DNA from: Lachnospiraceae bacterium
GTDB taxonomy: Bacteria; Bacillota; Clostridia; Lachnospirales; Lachnospiraceae
DNA: 32,522 bases
Assembly (NCBI GenBank): GCA_015056925.1
Contig: SVFJ01000029.1
Location: forward strand, 1 to 32,522
Reading direction: 5' to 3'
The position numbers were made by a program, and so were the translations under genes. Below the pieces are notes generated by a model. That model did not search any database. It was not told where the DNA came from and saw nothing but the letters and a program-made list of their open reading frames with translations. Shown in pieces: positions 21,366-28,888 of the stretch; position 1 is the first letter of the stretch, and every line of letters starts with the position of its first letter.

Positions 21366-22310
21366 TTAGTACAATGCATAATCAGGGTCGGCCTTCTTCA
21401 CCAGCTTGTTACAAATGGTAATTGTTATAAAACAAAGAACCGACTGATAAAGACCTGCTGCTGCTGATACACCAATATCGCCATTATTAATCAATAATCC
21501 AAATACATAAGTATCAATCACACCTGTTACCGGCTGCAATAATGCACTTGACTTTACTGTCTGATAGAACATACCAAAATCGCCGCGGAAAATATTTCCA
21601 ATTGCAAGCAATACCATAATTACCATTGTCGGTATAAGGGATGGGATGGTTATGTATCGAATCTTCTGCCATGCACTCGCTCCATCAATGGATGCCGCCT
21701 CAAACATCTCCTGGTCCAATCCTGTGATTGCTGCCAAATATACAACCGAACCGTAGCCTGTCTGTTTCCAAAGTTTTAGGAATATCAATACAATGGGCCA
21801 TGCTCCCGGTGTATTATATAAATCAAAGGATTCAAATCCCAAGAAATTGAGCACATGATTTACAACACCCTTTTCGTAATTAAACACGTTAAACATAATC
21901 GCACTAACAACAACCCAGCTGATAAAGTATGGCAGGAACATAAATGACTGTGCTATCTTCTTAAACCACTTACTTCCGATTTCATTTAACAAGATTGCAC
22001 TCCCCATCTCGAATACAACACCAAGTGATATAAATGCAATATTATAAAGTAGTGTATTACGTGTTACTTCCCCCAGCTTACCTGCCACAAGCAATGCCTT
22101 AAAATTATCAAGTCCATTCCACGGAGAGCCATAGATTCCCCCGGCATACTGGTACTTCTTAAACGCCAATACAATACCGCTCATCGGTATATACGAAAAA
22201 ATCAACATATAAATCACTGCCGGAGCTAACATCGCCAACAGCATCCAATGCCTTCTTACGTTTTTCAGAAATGGTACTTTATAGCTCTTTTTCGCTATCT
22301 CTTTCTTCAC
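21366..22310 (-). CDS. Sugar ABC transporter permease (YteP/LplB type)
   Basis: A 314-residue membrane subunit that pairs with the next permease. It has the family N-terminus (LLAMLAPAVIYMLIFSYIPM), six membrane segments and the EAA loop EAASIDGASAWQKIRYITIP. The start is GTG at 22310, preceded by AGGAGAGGG. It is the first gene of the operon, behind a clear promoter at 22427-22455. No ATPase gene is present; such importers often share a general MsmK-like ATPase. Confidence 0.95.
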   Translation of the reverse strand: MKKEIAKKSYKVPFLKNVRRHWMLLAMLAPAVIYMLIFSYIPMSGIVLAFKKYQYAGGIYGSPWNGLDNFKALLVAGKLGEVTRNTLLYNIAFISLGVVFEMGSAILLNEIGSKWFKKIAQSFMFLPYFISWVVVSAIMFNVFNYEKGVVNHVLNFLGFESFDLYNTPGAWPIVLIFLKLWKQTGYGSVVYLAAITGLDQEMFEAASIDGASAWQKIRYITIPSLIPTMVIMVLLAIGNIFRGDFGMFYQTVKSSALLQPVTGVIDTYVFGLLINNGDIGVSAAAGLYQSVLCFITITICNKLVKKADPDYALY

Positions 22311-22371
22311 CGCTCACCCTCTCCTTTTCTTCTGATTGCTTTTGCACATTTTTCAAATGTTTTTGCGCATT

Positions 22372-22379
22372 TTGCGCAA
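22372..22379. promoter_or_regulatory. TTGCGCAA palindrome in the permease leader
   Basis: The 8-bp palindrome with a central CG resembles a LacI-family operator core. It follows a second half-match (TTTTGCGCA, 22361-22369) and lies downstream of the predicted start point. The same palindrome occurs twice more upstream of the promoter. Confidence 0.5.
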
Positions 22380-22391
22380 CTATTTATACTA

Positions 22392-22412
22392 TGTTCATTT
22401 TTCATGTGAACA
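22392..22412. promoter_or_regulatory. Inverted repeat in the permease leader
   Basis: TGTTCA (22392-22397) and TGAACA (22407-22412) are inverted with nine bases between, with outer ACTAT and ATAGT arms at 22388-22392 and 22419-22423. It lies just downstream of the predicted start point, so it could be an operator or a 5' hairpin. Confidence 0.4.
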
Positions 22413-22426
22413 CTTTGTATAGTTTT

Positions 22427-22455
22427 ATTATAGTTTAGGGTGCTTTTATCGTCAA
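22427..22455 (-). promoter_or_regulatory. Predicted sigma-A promoter of the permease-SBP operon
   Basis: On the minus strand TTGACG (22450-22455) and a perfect TATAAT (22427-22432) are separated by 17 bases. It is the clearest promoter in the window. The start point would be near 22420, giving a leader of about 110 bases. Confidence 0.85.
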
Positions 22456-22517
22456 TTCGCACACATTACAATCTTATTTTCAAACTTTCATATACTTTAC
22501 ATAAAATTATGGCTGTT

Positions 22518-22550
22518 TTTGCGCAAATTTTGCACTCGTATTTTGCGCAA
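22518..22550. promoter_or_regulatory. Two TTGCGCAA palindromes upstream of the permease promoter
   Basis: TTTGCGCAAA is a perfect 10-bp palindrome at 22518-22527, and TTGCGCAA recurs at 22543-22550. With the copy at 22372-22379 they flank the promoter, an arrangement that fits a looping LacI-family repressor. The site at 22543-22550 touches the end of the adjoining repeat. Confidence 0.5.
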
Positions 22551-22747
22551 GTTCGGGTTTGTCGAGCCAACTGACGGTACTCGGCCTGCTCTTATCAGTG
22601 GACTTTATGTTTAACACAAAAGTAGACGCTACGAGTAAAGATTTGCTAAATGTTTTTAGCTAAGTGTTCTCTATTCACGGGACCGGCGCATATTCGCCAT
22701 CCTTGTCTCAAATACGCCTAGCGCCTTCATCCAAGCGGCGCTTCCCT
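22549..22747 (-). repeat. Structured non-coding repeat, inverted copy L
   Basis: This copy reads on the minus strand. Its end (22549-22566) is an exact inverted match to 23114-23131. Two stems are visible: 22721-22725 with 22737-22741, and 22685-22690 with 22713-22718. The conserved block CAAGGATGGCGAAT is at 22692-22705 (inverted). The second stem forms with a G-U pair only in the minus-strand RNA. No open reading frame fits. Confidence 0.75.
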
Positions 22748-22855
22748 ATTTACTCAAAAAACATTAATCAAATCTAATACTCTTCGCAATACTTTTGTGT
22801 TAAACATAAAGTCCACTTCCTAGAGCAGACAGAGTACCTGTGTATCGCAACCCCG
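22748..22855 (+). repeat. Truncated central copy C of the same repeat
   Basis: It contains a 28-bp perfect inverted match (22790-22817) to copy L (22597-22624), and flanking similarity over roughly 100 bases. It lacks the two 5' stems and the CTCGACAAACCCGAA end. Together with copy L it can form one long hairpin. Confidence 0.65.
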
Positions 22856-22877
22856 CTTTATTCGATAACCTAGGCGC

Positions 22878-22936
22878 AAGCACTAACAGACTTCATGCAG
22901 AAAGCCGGCGCAGGGTGTTAGAGTTTCTTAGTGCTT
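22878..22936 (+). other. Alternative stems in the spacer upstream of repeat copy R
   Basis: AAGCACTAA (22878-22886) pairs perfectly with TTAGTGCTT (22928-22936), and the latter is followed by TT. The overlapping CTAACA (22883-22888) can instead pair with TGTTAG (22916-22921). The two stems exclude each other. This part is not seen in the other copies, so its link to the repeat is uncertain. Confidence 0.4.
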
Positions 22937-22950
22937 TTGGAGTATACAGG

Positions 22951-23137
22951 AAACTGCCGACTGGATGGAGGCAGTAGGCGGCAATTTGAGCCAAGGATGG
23001 CGAATCGCCGCCGGTTCCGTACGTCTTAGAACACTTAAATAAAAGCACCTAGAAACTCTTAGCCCGTAGCTCTCGCTTTCGAATGAAACCTGTTAGGGAG
23101 AGCGCCGAGAGAACTCGACAAACCCGAACTTATCGCA
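22951..23137 (+). repeat. Structured non-coding repeat, copy R, most complete
   Basis: It starts with a stem CTGCC/GGCAG (22954-22958 with 22970-22974) around an ACTGGATGGA-like loop. A second stem GGCGGC/GCCGCC (22977-22982 with 23007-23012) encloses CAAGGATGGCGAAT (22992-23005). From 23020 it matches the window start almost throughout, down to CTCGACAAACCCGAAC (23114-23129). Its end abuts the terminator of the LamG lipoprotein gene. The compensating differences from copy L suggest a folded RNA. Confidence 0.75.
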
Positions 23138-23138
23138 C

Positions 23139-23173
23139 AAAAAAGACGCTTCGGATAAAATCCGAAGCGTCTT
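23139..23173 (-). terminator. Terminator after the LamG lipoprotein gene
   Basis: The arms 23143-23155 and 23161-23173 form a perfect 13-bp stem with a 5-base loop, followed on the minus strand by TTTTTT. Repeat copy R begins its homology on the far side of the T-run. Confidence 0.9.
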
Positions 23174-23195
23174 CTATGTTAAGTATTAGCATTGA

Positions 23196-24809
23196 TTACT
23201 GAATATCAAGACAGCAGTTATCTACTGTTAAGCAGTAGTATAAATCGCCATCAATTGCAATATTCTTGTATGACTGCTGATAGTTAGCACCTGCTGCTGT
23301 AACTACGTCACAAACAACATCTGCTGTTGCACCATTGTTAGTTACGTTAACTGTAACTGTAGCACCCTGTAAGTCAGCTGAAAATGTATCCCAATTCCAG
23401 TTGCTCTCTAATGTCCAACCGATTTCAGGATTTGCTGTATCCATAGCTGAGTTCCAACCCCAGTTATCTGCACGAACTACACCGTACTCTTTGTAATCAG
23501 CGTTATCAGCTGCGCTATGACCTTCTGCAACATTCTGAAGAATTACTACAAAGTTATTCCAGTTAGAAGCTTCTGCACCATGCCAGTTAACAAATGTCTT
23601 AGAAACTGTCTCACCCTCGGCAACAGCCCAAATATCACTATGAGCTCCCCAGAATGCTGTTGTACAATCTGTAGCACCAACTGCTGTTCCTGTAGGCTCA
23701 ACATTTACAGCAACAGGCTCCTCAACCTCTACTACTGTACCATCAGCTAAAACAGGCTCAACTGTTGCATCACCCATCTGATAGAGTGTTGCAACCTGAC
23801 CAGCTGTAAGAGCTGTATCATATACATATAAATCATCTACATAACCCTTGAAGATTGTATCCCAGTAGTTAATACCGAATAATGATTCGAACTCAGCATC
23901 GCCCGGCTCCATGATATTTGGAGCTAATGTAGCATCCCATGTATACTCGAAATATGTACCATTTGTGTAGTTATCCTGTGAATCGTATACCTTAGCACCG
24001 TTAATATAGTACTGAGCACCAGCTGTTGTAGAACCAAGAGGGCTTGCCTGCTCTTCACCTGAACATACGATAGTTACATGTACCCACTCTCTCTTTCCAT
24101 GGATAGAATCATCCCATCCATACATCCATGGCCAGCAGTCTGTACCGTCAGCTGCGTCAGATGCCTCATTACGACTCCATACGATAGGGAAAATCTTAGC
24201 AGAGTTAGCACCCCACTCAGACTGTGTTACGTTAAACCATGTTACGTTATTTCCTACGTCTGCTGCCTTACCCATGTTATAACCCATCTGAAGAGTTGCA
24301 CCATATGTAGCTAATCTGTCAGCGTTCATCCAATATGATACAGTATAAGCATCTGTGTTTGTAGCCTCAAGACCTAAATCAAGACCAGCCTTACCATCTA
24401 AGAAGATACAGTTACCAACAGGACCTGTTGCATACTGGAATGCACCCTCTGCAGGAGCGATATCAAATGTAGCTCCGTCGTTTGCACTGTCTGCAGCCTT
24501 CTCAACCTGAGTTACGAGTGTATAACCCTCATCTGCTCCATCAAATGTAAGGTGAGCAAATGGTGTCTCCGGAAGTGCTTCCGGCTCTGCTACTACAGGA
24601 CCTGCAGGAGCTTCCTCAACCTTTGTCTCCTCAACCTTAACTTCTTCCTTTACCTCTGCCTTAGTTTCTTCAACCTTAACTTCTTCCTTTGACTCCTCAA
24701 CCTTTGTCTCTGGTGTAGAAGTTGTGTCCTCTGCCTTGTTTCCGCAGCCTGTCATTAATGCTGCAAGCATTGTTACGCTAAGAACTGATGCTAATAATTT
24801 CTTTTTCAT
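23196..24809 (-). CDS. Surface lipoprotein with LamG-like and second beta-sandwich domain
   Basis: A 537-residue lipoprotein (lipobox MTGC, lipid-bearing Cys22). A spacer of KVEET/KEEVK repeats (about 30-70) would lift the rest off the membrane. A LamG/concanavalin-like domain covers about 85-350 (LTFDGADEG at its start, GYVDDLYVYDTALTAGQV at its end). A second domain of about 165 residues, rich in Trp and Asn (FWGAHSDIW, NWNNFVVILQN), resembles a carbohydrate-binding module; I do not recognise its family. No catalytic motif is visible, so a glycan-binding role at the surface is the best inference. It follows the solute-binding gene by 172 bases, has its own likely promoter and a structured leader, and ends at a strong terminator. 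Confidence 0.85.
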   Translation of the reverse strand: MKKKLLASVLSVTMLAALMTGCGNKAEDTTSTPETKVEESKEEVKVEETKAEVKEEVKVEETKVEEAPAGPVVAEPEALPETPFAHLTFDGADEGYTLVTQVEKAADSANDGATFDIAPAEGAFQYATGPVGNCIFLDGKAGLDLGLEATNTDAYTVSYWMNADRLATYGATLQMGYNMGKAADVGNNVTWFNVTQSEWGANSAKIFPIVWSRNEASDAADGTDCWPWMYGWDDSIHGKREWVHVTIVCSGEEQASPLGSTTAGAQYYINGAKVYDSQDNYTNGTYFEYTWDATLAPNIMEPGDAEFESLFGINYWDTIFKGYVDDLYVYDTALTAGQVATLYQMGDATVEPVLADGTVVEVEEPVAVNVEPTGTAVGATDCTTAFWGAHSDIWAVAEGETVSKTFVNWHGAEASNWNNFVVILQNVAEGHSAADNADYKEYGVVRADNWGWNSAMDTANPEIGWTLESNWNWDTFSADLQGATVTVNVTNNGATADVVCDVVTAAGANYQQSYKNIAIDGDLYYCLTVDNCCLDIQ

Positions 24810-24830
24810 GTTTTTCCTCCTTATATATCA

Positions 24831-24872
24831 CAGGATGCCACGTAATACCCGCTGCGACATCCTGCGTATTAC
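24831..24872 (-). promoter_or_regulatory. Candidate pseudoknot in the leader of the LamG lipoprotein mRNA
   Basis: In mRNA order: GTAATAC (24872-24866), one base, CAGGATG (24864-24858), nine bases, GTATTAC (24848-24842), four bases, CATCCTG (24837-24831). The first pairs with the third and the second with the fourth, each over 7 perfect bp. This interleaved order is that of an H-type pseudoknot, or of two alternative hairpins. It ends about ten bases before AAGGAGG, so it could control ribosome access. Which ligand or signal, if any, is unknown. Confidence 0.5.
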
Positions 24873-24891
24873 ATATATAGTTTTCAATACT

Positions 24892-24941
24892 CTATGGATA
24901 ACCATAGCTGTAACACCTTTTTGCTATTATCTAACAATAGC
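24892..24941 (-). promoter_or_regulatory. Two small hairpins in the same leader
   Basis: CTATGG/CCATAG pair at 24892-24897 and 24902-24907 with a 4-base loop. GCTATT/AATAGC pair at 24923-24928 and 24936-24941 with a 7-base loop. They lie between the predicted start point and the pseudoknot, so most of the leader is structured. Confidence 0.45.
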
Positions 24942-24969
24942 GTGTCCTTATGAAATTGTATACCAAAAT

Positions 24970-24998
24970 ATTATAACTCTATTATGAATTATCTGCAA
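24970..24998 (-). promoter_or_regulatory. Possible promoter for the LamG lipoprotein gene
   Basis: A perfect TATAAT (24970-24975) lies 17 bases from TTGCAG (24993-24998) on the minus strand. The -35 match is weak and lies in the last codons of the solute-binding gene. It would give a leader of about 150 bases. Confidence 0.5.
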
Positions 24999-26574
24999 CC
25001 ATCTGCTCATATAATGCTACTTCTTCGTCTGTCAAGATATCATATCCATCTGAGCCGAAGTAATCGAGCATAGCCTGTGCATGATAAAGGTTAGCCTTCT
25101 CTGTAGCCTCTAAAGCATAGTCAGCAGCCTTAGCTGTACCCTTATCTACTAAATCATGAATACCAATGCTGTTGAAATACTCATCACAGTAGTTCCAGTA
25201 ACCTGCGATAGATGTCCATCCGAATGGGATTGGCTGCATACAGCTTGCGAAGTAATTCTCCCAGTGAGCTACATGCTCTTCATCCATACCCTTTGTATAC
25301 ATTGCAATGTAAGCATCCCAAACTTCCTCATCCTTTGTAATAGGAGCCGGCATTACATCATACTTTAATGCAAGACCAGAAGCGTTTGTAAGAGTCTCAT
25401 CATTGTACATCTCGATTCTTGTCATCCAGCCATCTTTACCAAAGCTCATGAACTTTAAGAGCTCATATGCTTCACGAGGATACTCACATCCTGTTGTTAC
25501 TCCACCGAAGTCGATAGTAGCAATTGAATGATGGTCTGCTGAAGCATCTGCCTCACTTACTGCAGGTACAACATAAGGAATGATGTCTAAATCATACTGG
25601 TCGAAAGCTTCTGTAGCCCATGTACCCTGGTATGTCCAGAATGCCTCTGAGAATAATGCAACATGTCCTGTTGCACCAAACCAAGCTTCCCAGTCACCAG
25701 CCCAGTCTTCCATCTCCTGTGTCTCTACAGCAGGTGCTACATATCCACCAAGTTTAAGGTCAGAGAACTCCTGCTCACCAACAGCCCATACACCAAGGTC
25801 AAACTCTGTACCATTGAAACCAAACTCACCAATAATCTCCTGACTAGCAGCGATACCATAGTATGAGTCAAGTCTGTTATATACACCTAATCCGTAGTAA
25901 GCCATTCCATCAGGTGAATCAAGAACTGTACAATCCTTAATCAACTGAATCATCTCCGGCCATGTCCAATCCTGTCCCGGAACCTCTACGTTCAATGTCT
26001 CTAATACATTTCTATCAATGAACATAACACCTGGGAAGAACTTAACAGGAACTGCAAACTGAGCGTTTGTCATATATGTACCAATCTTTGCCGAACCAAT
26101 TGTATCAGCAAGATTAGCTGTCTCAGGGTCTGCATTCCAATACTCTGAAATATCTGCTAATAACATATTACTTAAAGCAAAGTCACAGTCTGAATACATA
26201 ATTGCATCAGGGCTGTCTCCGTTTGCAATAAGAGCTAATAATGTATCGTTATATGTTGATACATTCTCATACTTAACATTAACCTTGATATTTGGATATA
26301 ACTCCATAAATCTGTTTGCAAGGTACTGTACTGTCTCATCCTGGTCAAAGTGGAAGTATGTTAACTCGATGTTCTCATCTGTCAAATCGGTTGCCAGAGT
26401 ATATGTATATCCGTTAATCTCCTTCTCTGTTGCCTTCTCAGATGCTGTCTGCTTATCATCTGTAGATGATGATGATGTAGACGATGTAGATGATGAATCA
26501 TCTGTACCACCACAACCAACCAAACCTGCTACCATTACTGTAGAAAGTAATAAAGCCAATAGTTTCTTTTTCAT
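24982..26574 (-). CDS. Sugar ABC transporter solute-binding lipoprotein (family 1)
   Basis: A 530-residue extracellular binding protein. The signal peptide ends in lipobox VGC (Cys21), then a Ser/Thr/Asp-rich spacer, then the type 1 fold (ELTYFHFDQDETVQYLANRF, NGDSPDAIMYSDCDF). It serves the two permeases encoded just upstream, although a terminator and a 279-base gap separate them. It is probably expressed mostly from its own promoter and so more strongly than the membrane subunits. AAGGAGG lies seven bases before the ATG. The ligand is unknown; many Asp, Glu and aromatic residues are present but prove nothing. Confidence 0.93.
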   Translation of the reverse strand: MKKKLLALLLSTVMVAGLVGCGGTDDSSSTSSTSSSSTDDKQTASEKATEKEINGYTYTLATDLTDENIELTYFHFDQDETVQYLANRFMELYPNIKVNVKYENVSTYNDTLLALIANGDSPDAIMYSDCDFALSNMLLADISEYWNADPETANLADTIGSAKIGTYMTNAQFAVPVKFFPGVMFIDRNVLETLNVEVPGQDWTWPEMIQLIKDCTVLDSPDGMAYYGLGVYNRLDSYYGIAASQEIIGEFGFNGTEFDLGVWAVGEQEFSDLKLGGYVAPAVETQEMEDWAGDWEAWFGATGHVALFSEAFWTYQGTWATEAFDQYDLDIIPYVVPAVSEADASADHHSIATIDFGGVTTGCEYPREAYELLKFMSFGKDGWMTRIEMYNDETLTNASGLALKYDVMPAPITKDEEVWDAYIAMYTKGMDEEHVAHWENYFASCMQPIPFGWTSIAGYWNYCDEYFNSIGIHDLVDKGTAKAADYALEATEKANLYHAQAMLDYFGSDGYDILTDEEVALYEQMVADNS

Positions 26575-26595
26575 TGTTTTTCCTCCTTATCATCA

Positions 26596-26643
26596 CAACT
26601 GCTCTATTGTAGTACGACCTCTACAAACACCGTTACGCAGTTG
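26596..26643 (-). promoter_or_regulatory. Leader hairpin of the solute-binding gene
   Basis: CAACTGC (26637-26643 on the other strand) pairs with GCAGTTG (26596-26602), and TTGTAG/CTACAA (26607-26612 with 26621-26626) form an inner stem. The outer stem ends about eight bases before AAGGAGG, much as in the LamG gene leader. The rest of the gap back to the terminator is very AT-rich. I see no convincing promoter boxes in it. Confidence 0.5.
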
Positions 26644-26717
26644 AAAAATGCTTATGTTTAGTTTATACCATAATATTTCACAAAAAGATATAGTTTTTGT
26701 AAAAAAAGTTAAAGTTT

Positions 26718-26733
26718 TTTAGTTAAAACTAAA
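26718..26733. promoter_or_regulatory. Candidate operator TTTAGTTAAAACTAAA
   Basis: Two 7-base arms are exact inverted copies around AA. Further AGTT and AACT elements repeat on both sides (26708-26752). It lies upstream of the solute-binding gene and downstream of the permease terminator. The AT-richness makes chance possible. Confidence 0.35.
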
Positions 26734-26751
26734 ACTTTATGAAAACCTAAC

Positions 26752-26791
26752 TAAAATAAGATGCCGAAATTGTTTACTTTTTCGGCATCTT
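26752..26791 (-). terminator. Terminator after the permease gene
   Basis: The arms 26758-26769 and 26780-26791 form a perfect 12-bp stem with a 10-base loop, followed on the minus strand by ATTTTAG. It separates the permeases from the solute-binding gene. Confidence 0.75.
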
Positions 26792-26853
26792 ATCCATCTT
26801 TACAACATTTTTATTTTATCATGCTTTACAAAATTGCGCGCATTTTAGCTCAT

Positions 26854-27888
26854 TTACTCGCCTGTAATACCTGCACGGTCGATACTCTCTACGAAATATC
26901 TCTGTAATACAAAGTACATAATCAATACCGGTAAAATACTCAGCATAGTACCTGCCATACTGATAGACTCATTCAAGCTTGTAGCACCACTCTGCGCAGT
27001 CTGTGCATACTGAGAATAATTGCTTGCAAACTTATCAAGCTGAATAACCAGCGATGTCCATCCTGACTCTGTCATAATACCCGATACATACATCTGTGTC
27101 AAATATGACTCATTCCAATACCATACAAAGGAGAACAGGAATACTGTCAAAATCGCAGGCGCTGCTGATGGCAGAGAAATTCTGATAAACGACTTAAAAT
27201 ATCCTGCACCGTCAATCTGCGCAGCTTCTATCAATACCTTCGGCACCTGACGGAAGAACTGGAAGAATATCAGTATGAAAATCGGTGCATTGATACCCTG
27301 TGCCAACAGAGACGGCAGAATAAATGCCTTCAAGCTTCCAAGAATACCAATATTATTATAAAGTACGTAAGTCGGAATCATTGTAACCTGGCTAGGAAGA
27401 ATGAAGGAGAAAATAATCACTCCAAGGATAGCCTTCTTACCAGGGAACTCAAATCTAGCCAAACCATAGCCTACTACCGAGCATGACAACACATTCAAAA
27501 TCGTCGGAACTCCTGCAATGATAATGCTCATTACCAAAGACTTCCAGAAGTCCATACTTTTTCCTGCCTGTGCATAGTTTGCCAGATTCAATGTACTGGG
27601 AATCCAGTTGATGGAAGAATCCAACAAATCATCCAAATTCATCAATGAACTGCTAAGCATATACAAAATCGGATACAGGTAGATAAAGCCAATACAAATC
27701 AGCAGGGCATAAACCACTAACTGCTTCAAAAAGCCTTCCTGCTCCTTAGAACCAAATAAGAATCTTTGAATCTTATCCTTATCTGTCTCTGTCAGCTTAT
27801 GAGGTCTGAATGCGGCTTTAGTAGTCGCCTGAGCCATCGTAGGTTGAGTATTTGCGCTTTGCTCTTGCTTTTTCAATCTTCTTGGCAT
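26854..27888 (-). CDS. Carbohydrate ABC transporter permease (CUT1, MalG type)
   Basis: A 344-residue membrane subunit. A polar N-terminus of about 50 residues is followed by six membrane segments. The EAA loop is EAAQIDGAGYFKSFIRISLP and the end is RYFVESIDRAGITGE. The start at 27888 is backed by AAAGGAGG about ten bases upstream and lies 71 bases inside the preceding gene. A later ATG at 27837 has no ribosome site. Confidence 0.95.
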   Translation of the reverse strand: MPRRLKKQEQSANTQPTMAQATTKAAFRPHKLTETDKDKIQRFLFGSKEQEGFLKQLVVYALLICIGFIYLYPILYMLSSSLMNLDDLLDSSINWIPSTLNLANYAQAGKSMDFWKSLVMSIIIAGVPTILNVLSCSVVGYGLARFEFPGKKAILGVIIFSFILPSQVTMIPTYVLYNNIGILGSLKAFILPSLLAQGINAPIFILIFFQFFRQVPKVLIEAAQIDGAGYFKSFIRISLPSAAPAILTVFLFSFVWYWNESYLTQMYVSGIMTESGWTSLVIQLDKFASNYSQYAQTAQSGATSLNESISMAGTMLSILPVLIMYFVLQRYFVESIDRAGITGE

Positions 27889-28888
27889 TTCTTGCTGACC
27901 TCCTTTCTACCTTTCTCTCCATTCTTGCTTCTTTCTTCATAGCCTTTTTCGCTTTCTTAACCTGACGCTCATATACATCCTTACGCGCCATAAGAACCAA
28001 TGCGAAGAGTCCAACAATCAACAGTACCACAAGAGAATAAATCCATGCCATCGCTGATGCATATCCATATCCCTTTTCTTTTGTTCCCGAGAACATTGCA
28101 TTCTGTATCAAACCGATAATACTATTCTGGTCGTTACCGGAAATAAATACAACCGTATAAACAACATTAATCAAAATCATTGGCTTAATGGTAGGAAGCG
28201 TAATCTTCCAAAAACACTCCCAGCCCGAACCACCGTCAATCTGTGCAGCCTCATACATAGAACGGTCAATCTTCTGTAATGCAGATAAGAAAATCAAAAT
28301 CTGTACACCGGAGTACCAAAGAATCATAATCATACTCTGGAATAACTCTGAAATCGCATTTGCCATTCCCTTAGGTAAAAATGTCGAGATTGCATCTACA
28401 ATTGTCTGCGTATCAATTGTAGATATCGTTGCCGCCCCCTGTTCTGATAACATACCCATAACAGGTCCGCTTACTACGATAACCGGAAGGAAGAAAATCA
28501 ATCTAAAGAAGCCTTTAAACTTAATCTTACCATTCAACAGCATCGCAATAATCAAAGCAAACACTACAATGATCGGCACCGACAATATAGTTGACGTCAC
28601 ATATTCCACAATCTGAATCGGAAAATCCGGGTCAGAGAATAAAATCTGTGTAAAGTTTCCAGTCCCAAGGTAAGTGAACTTATATCCCTTGGGTGTAATT
28701 CTGATATTATTAAGAGCATACCAGAAGGAATTTCCCATGGTGTAAATGAGAAAAACCGCACAACCGATAATCCACGGTGTCACAAAGAGTAAACCTGTGA
28801 TTGCTTCACGCCTTGCAAGACGTCCCGGCTTAATCTTTGCTCTATTCTTTTTTTCAAGCTTTTTAGCCATTCTGCTTTCTTTACTCAT
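27818..28888 (-). CDS. Carbohydrate ABC transporter permease (CUT1, MalF type)
   Basis: A 356-residue membrane subunit with six hydrophobic segments and the EAA loop EAAQIDGGSGWECFWKITLP. Both ends are strongly basic. The C-terminal 50 residues (KKAKKAMKKEARMERK and onward) form a charged tail that is unusual for this family, and its coding sequence overlaps the start of the next gene. The start codon abuts the stop codon of the DUF5696-type gene (TAAATG), so translation is coupled. Confidence 0.95.
   Translation of the reverse strand: MSKESRMAKKLEKKNRAKIKPGRLARREAITGLLFVTPWIIGCAVFLIYTMGNSFWYALNNIRITPKGYKFTYLGTGNFTQILFSDPDFPIQIVEYVTSTILSVPIIVVFALIIAMLLNGKIKFKGFFRLIFFLPVIVVSGPVMGMLSEQGAATISTIDTQTIVDAISTFLPKGMANAISELFQSMIMILWYSGVQILIFLSALQKIDRSMYEAAQIDGGSGWECFWKITLPTIKPMILINVVYTVVFISGNDQNSIIGLIQNAMFSGTKEKGYGYASAMAWIYSLVVLLIVGLFALVLMARKDVYERQVKKAKKAMKKEARMERKVERRSARNAKKIEKARAKRKYSTYDGSGDY

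Noticed and set aside
22549-23137. Insertion sequence or transposase remnant
   Set aside because: No open frame or transposase motif is present, and the outer inverted match is explained by two whole repeats in opposite orientation.
22549-23137. Group II intron or CRISPR array
   Set aside because: No domain V signature or reverse transcriptase, and no short direct repeats with regular spacers.
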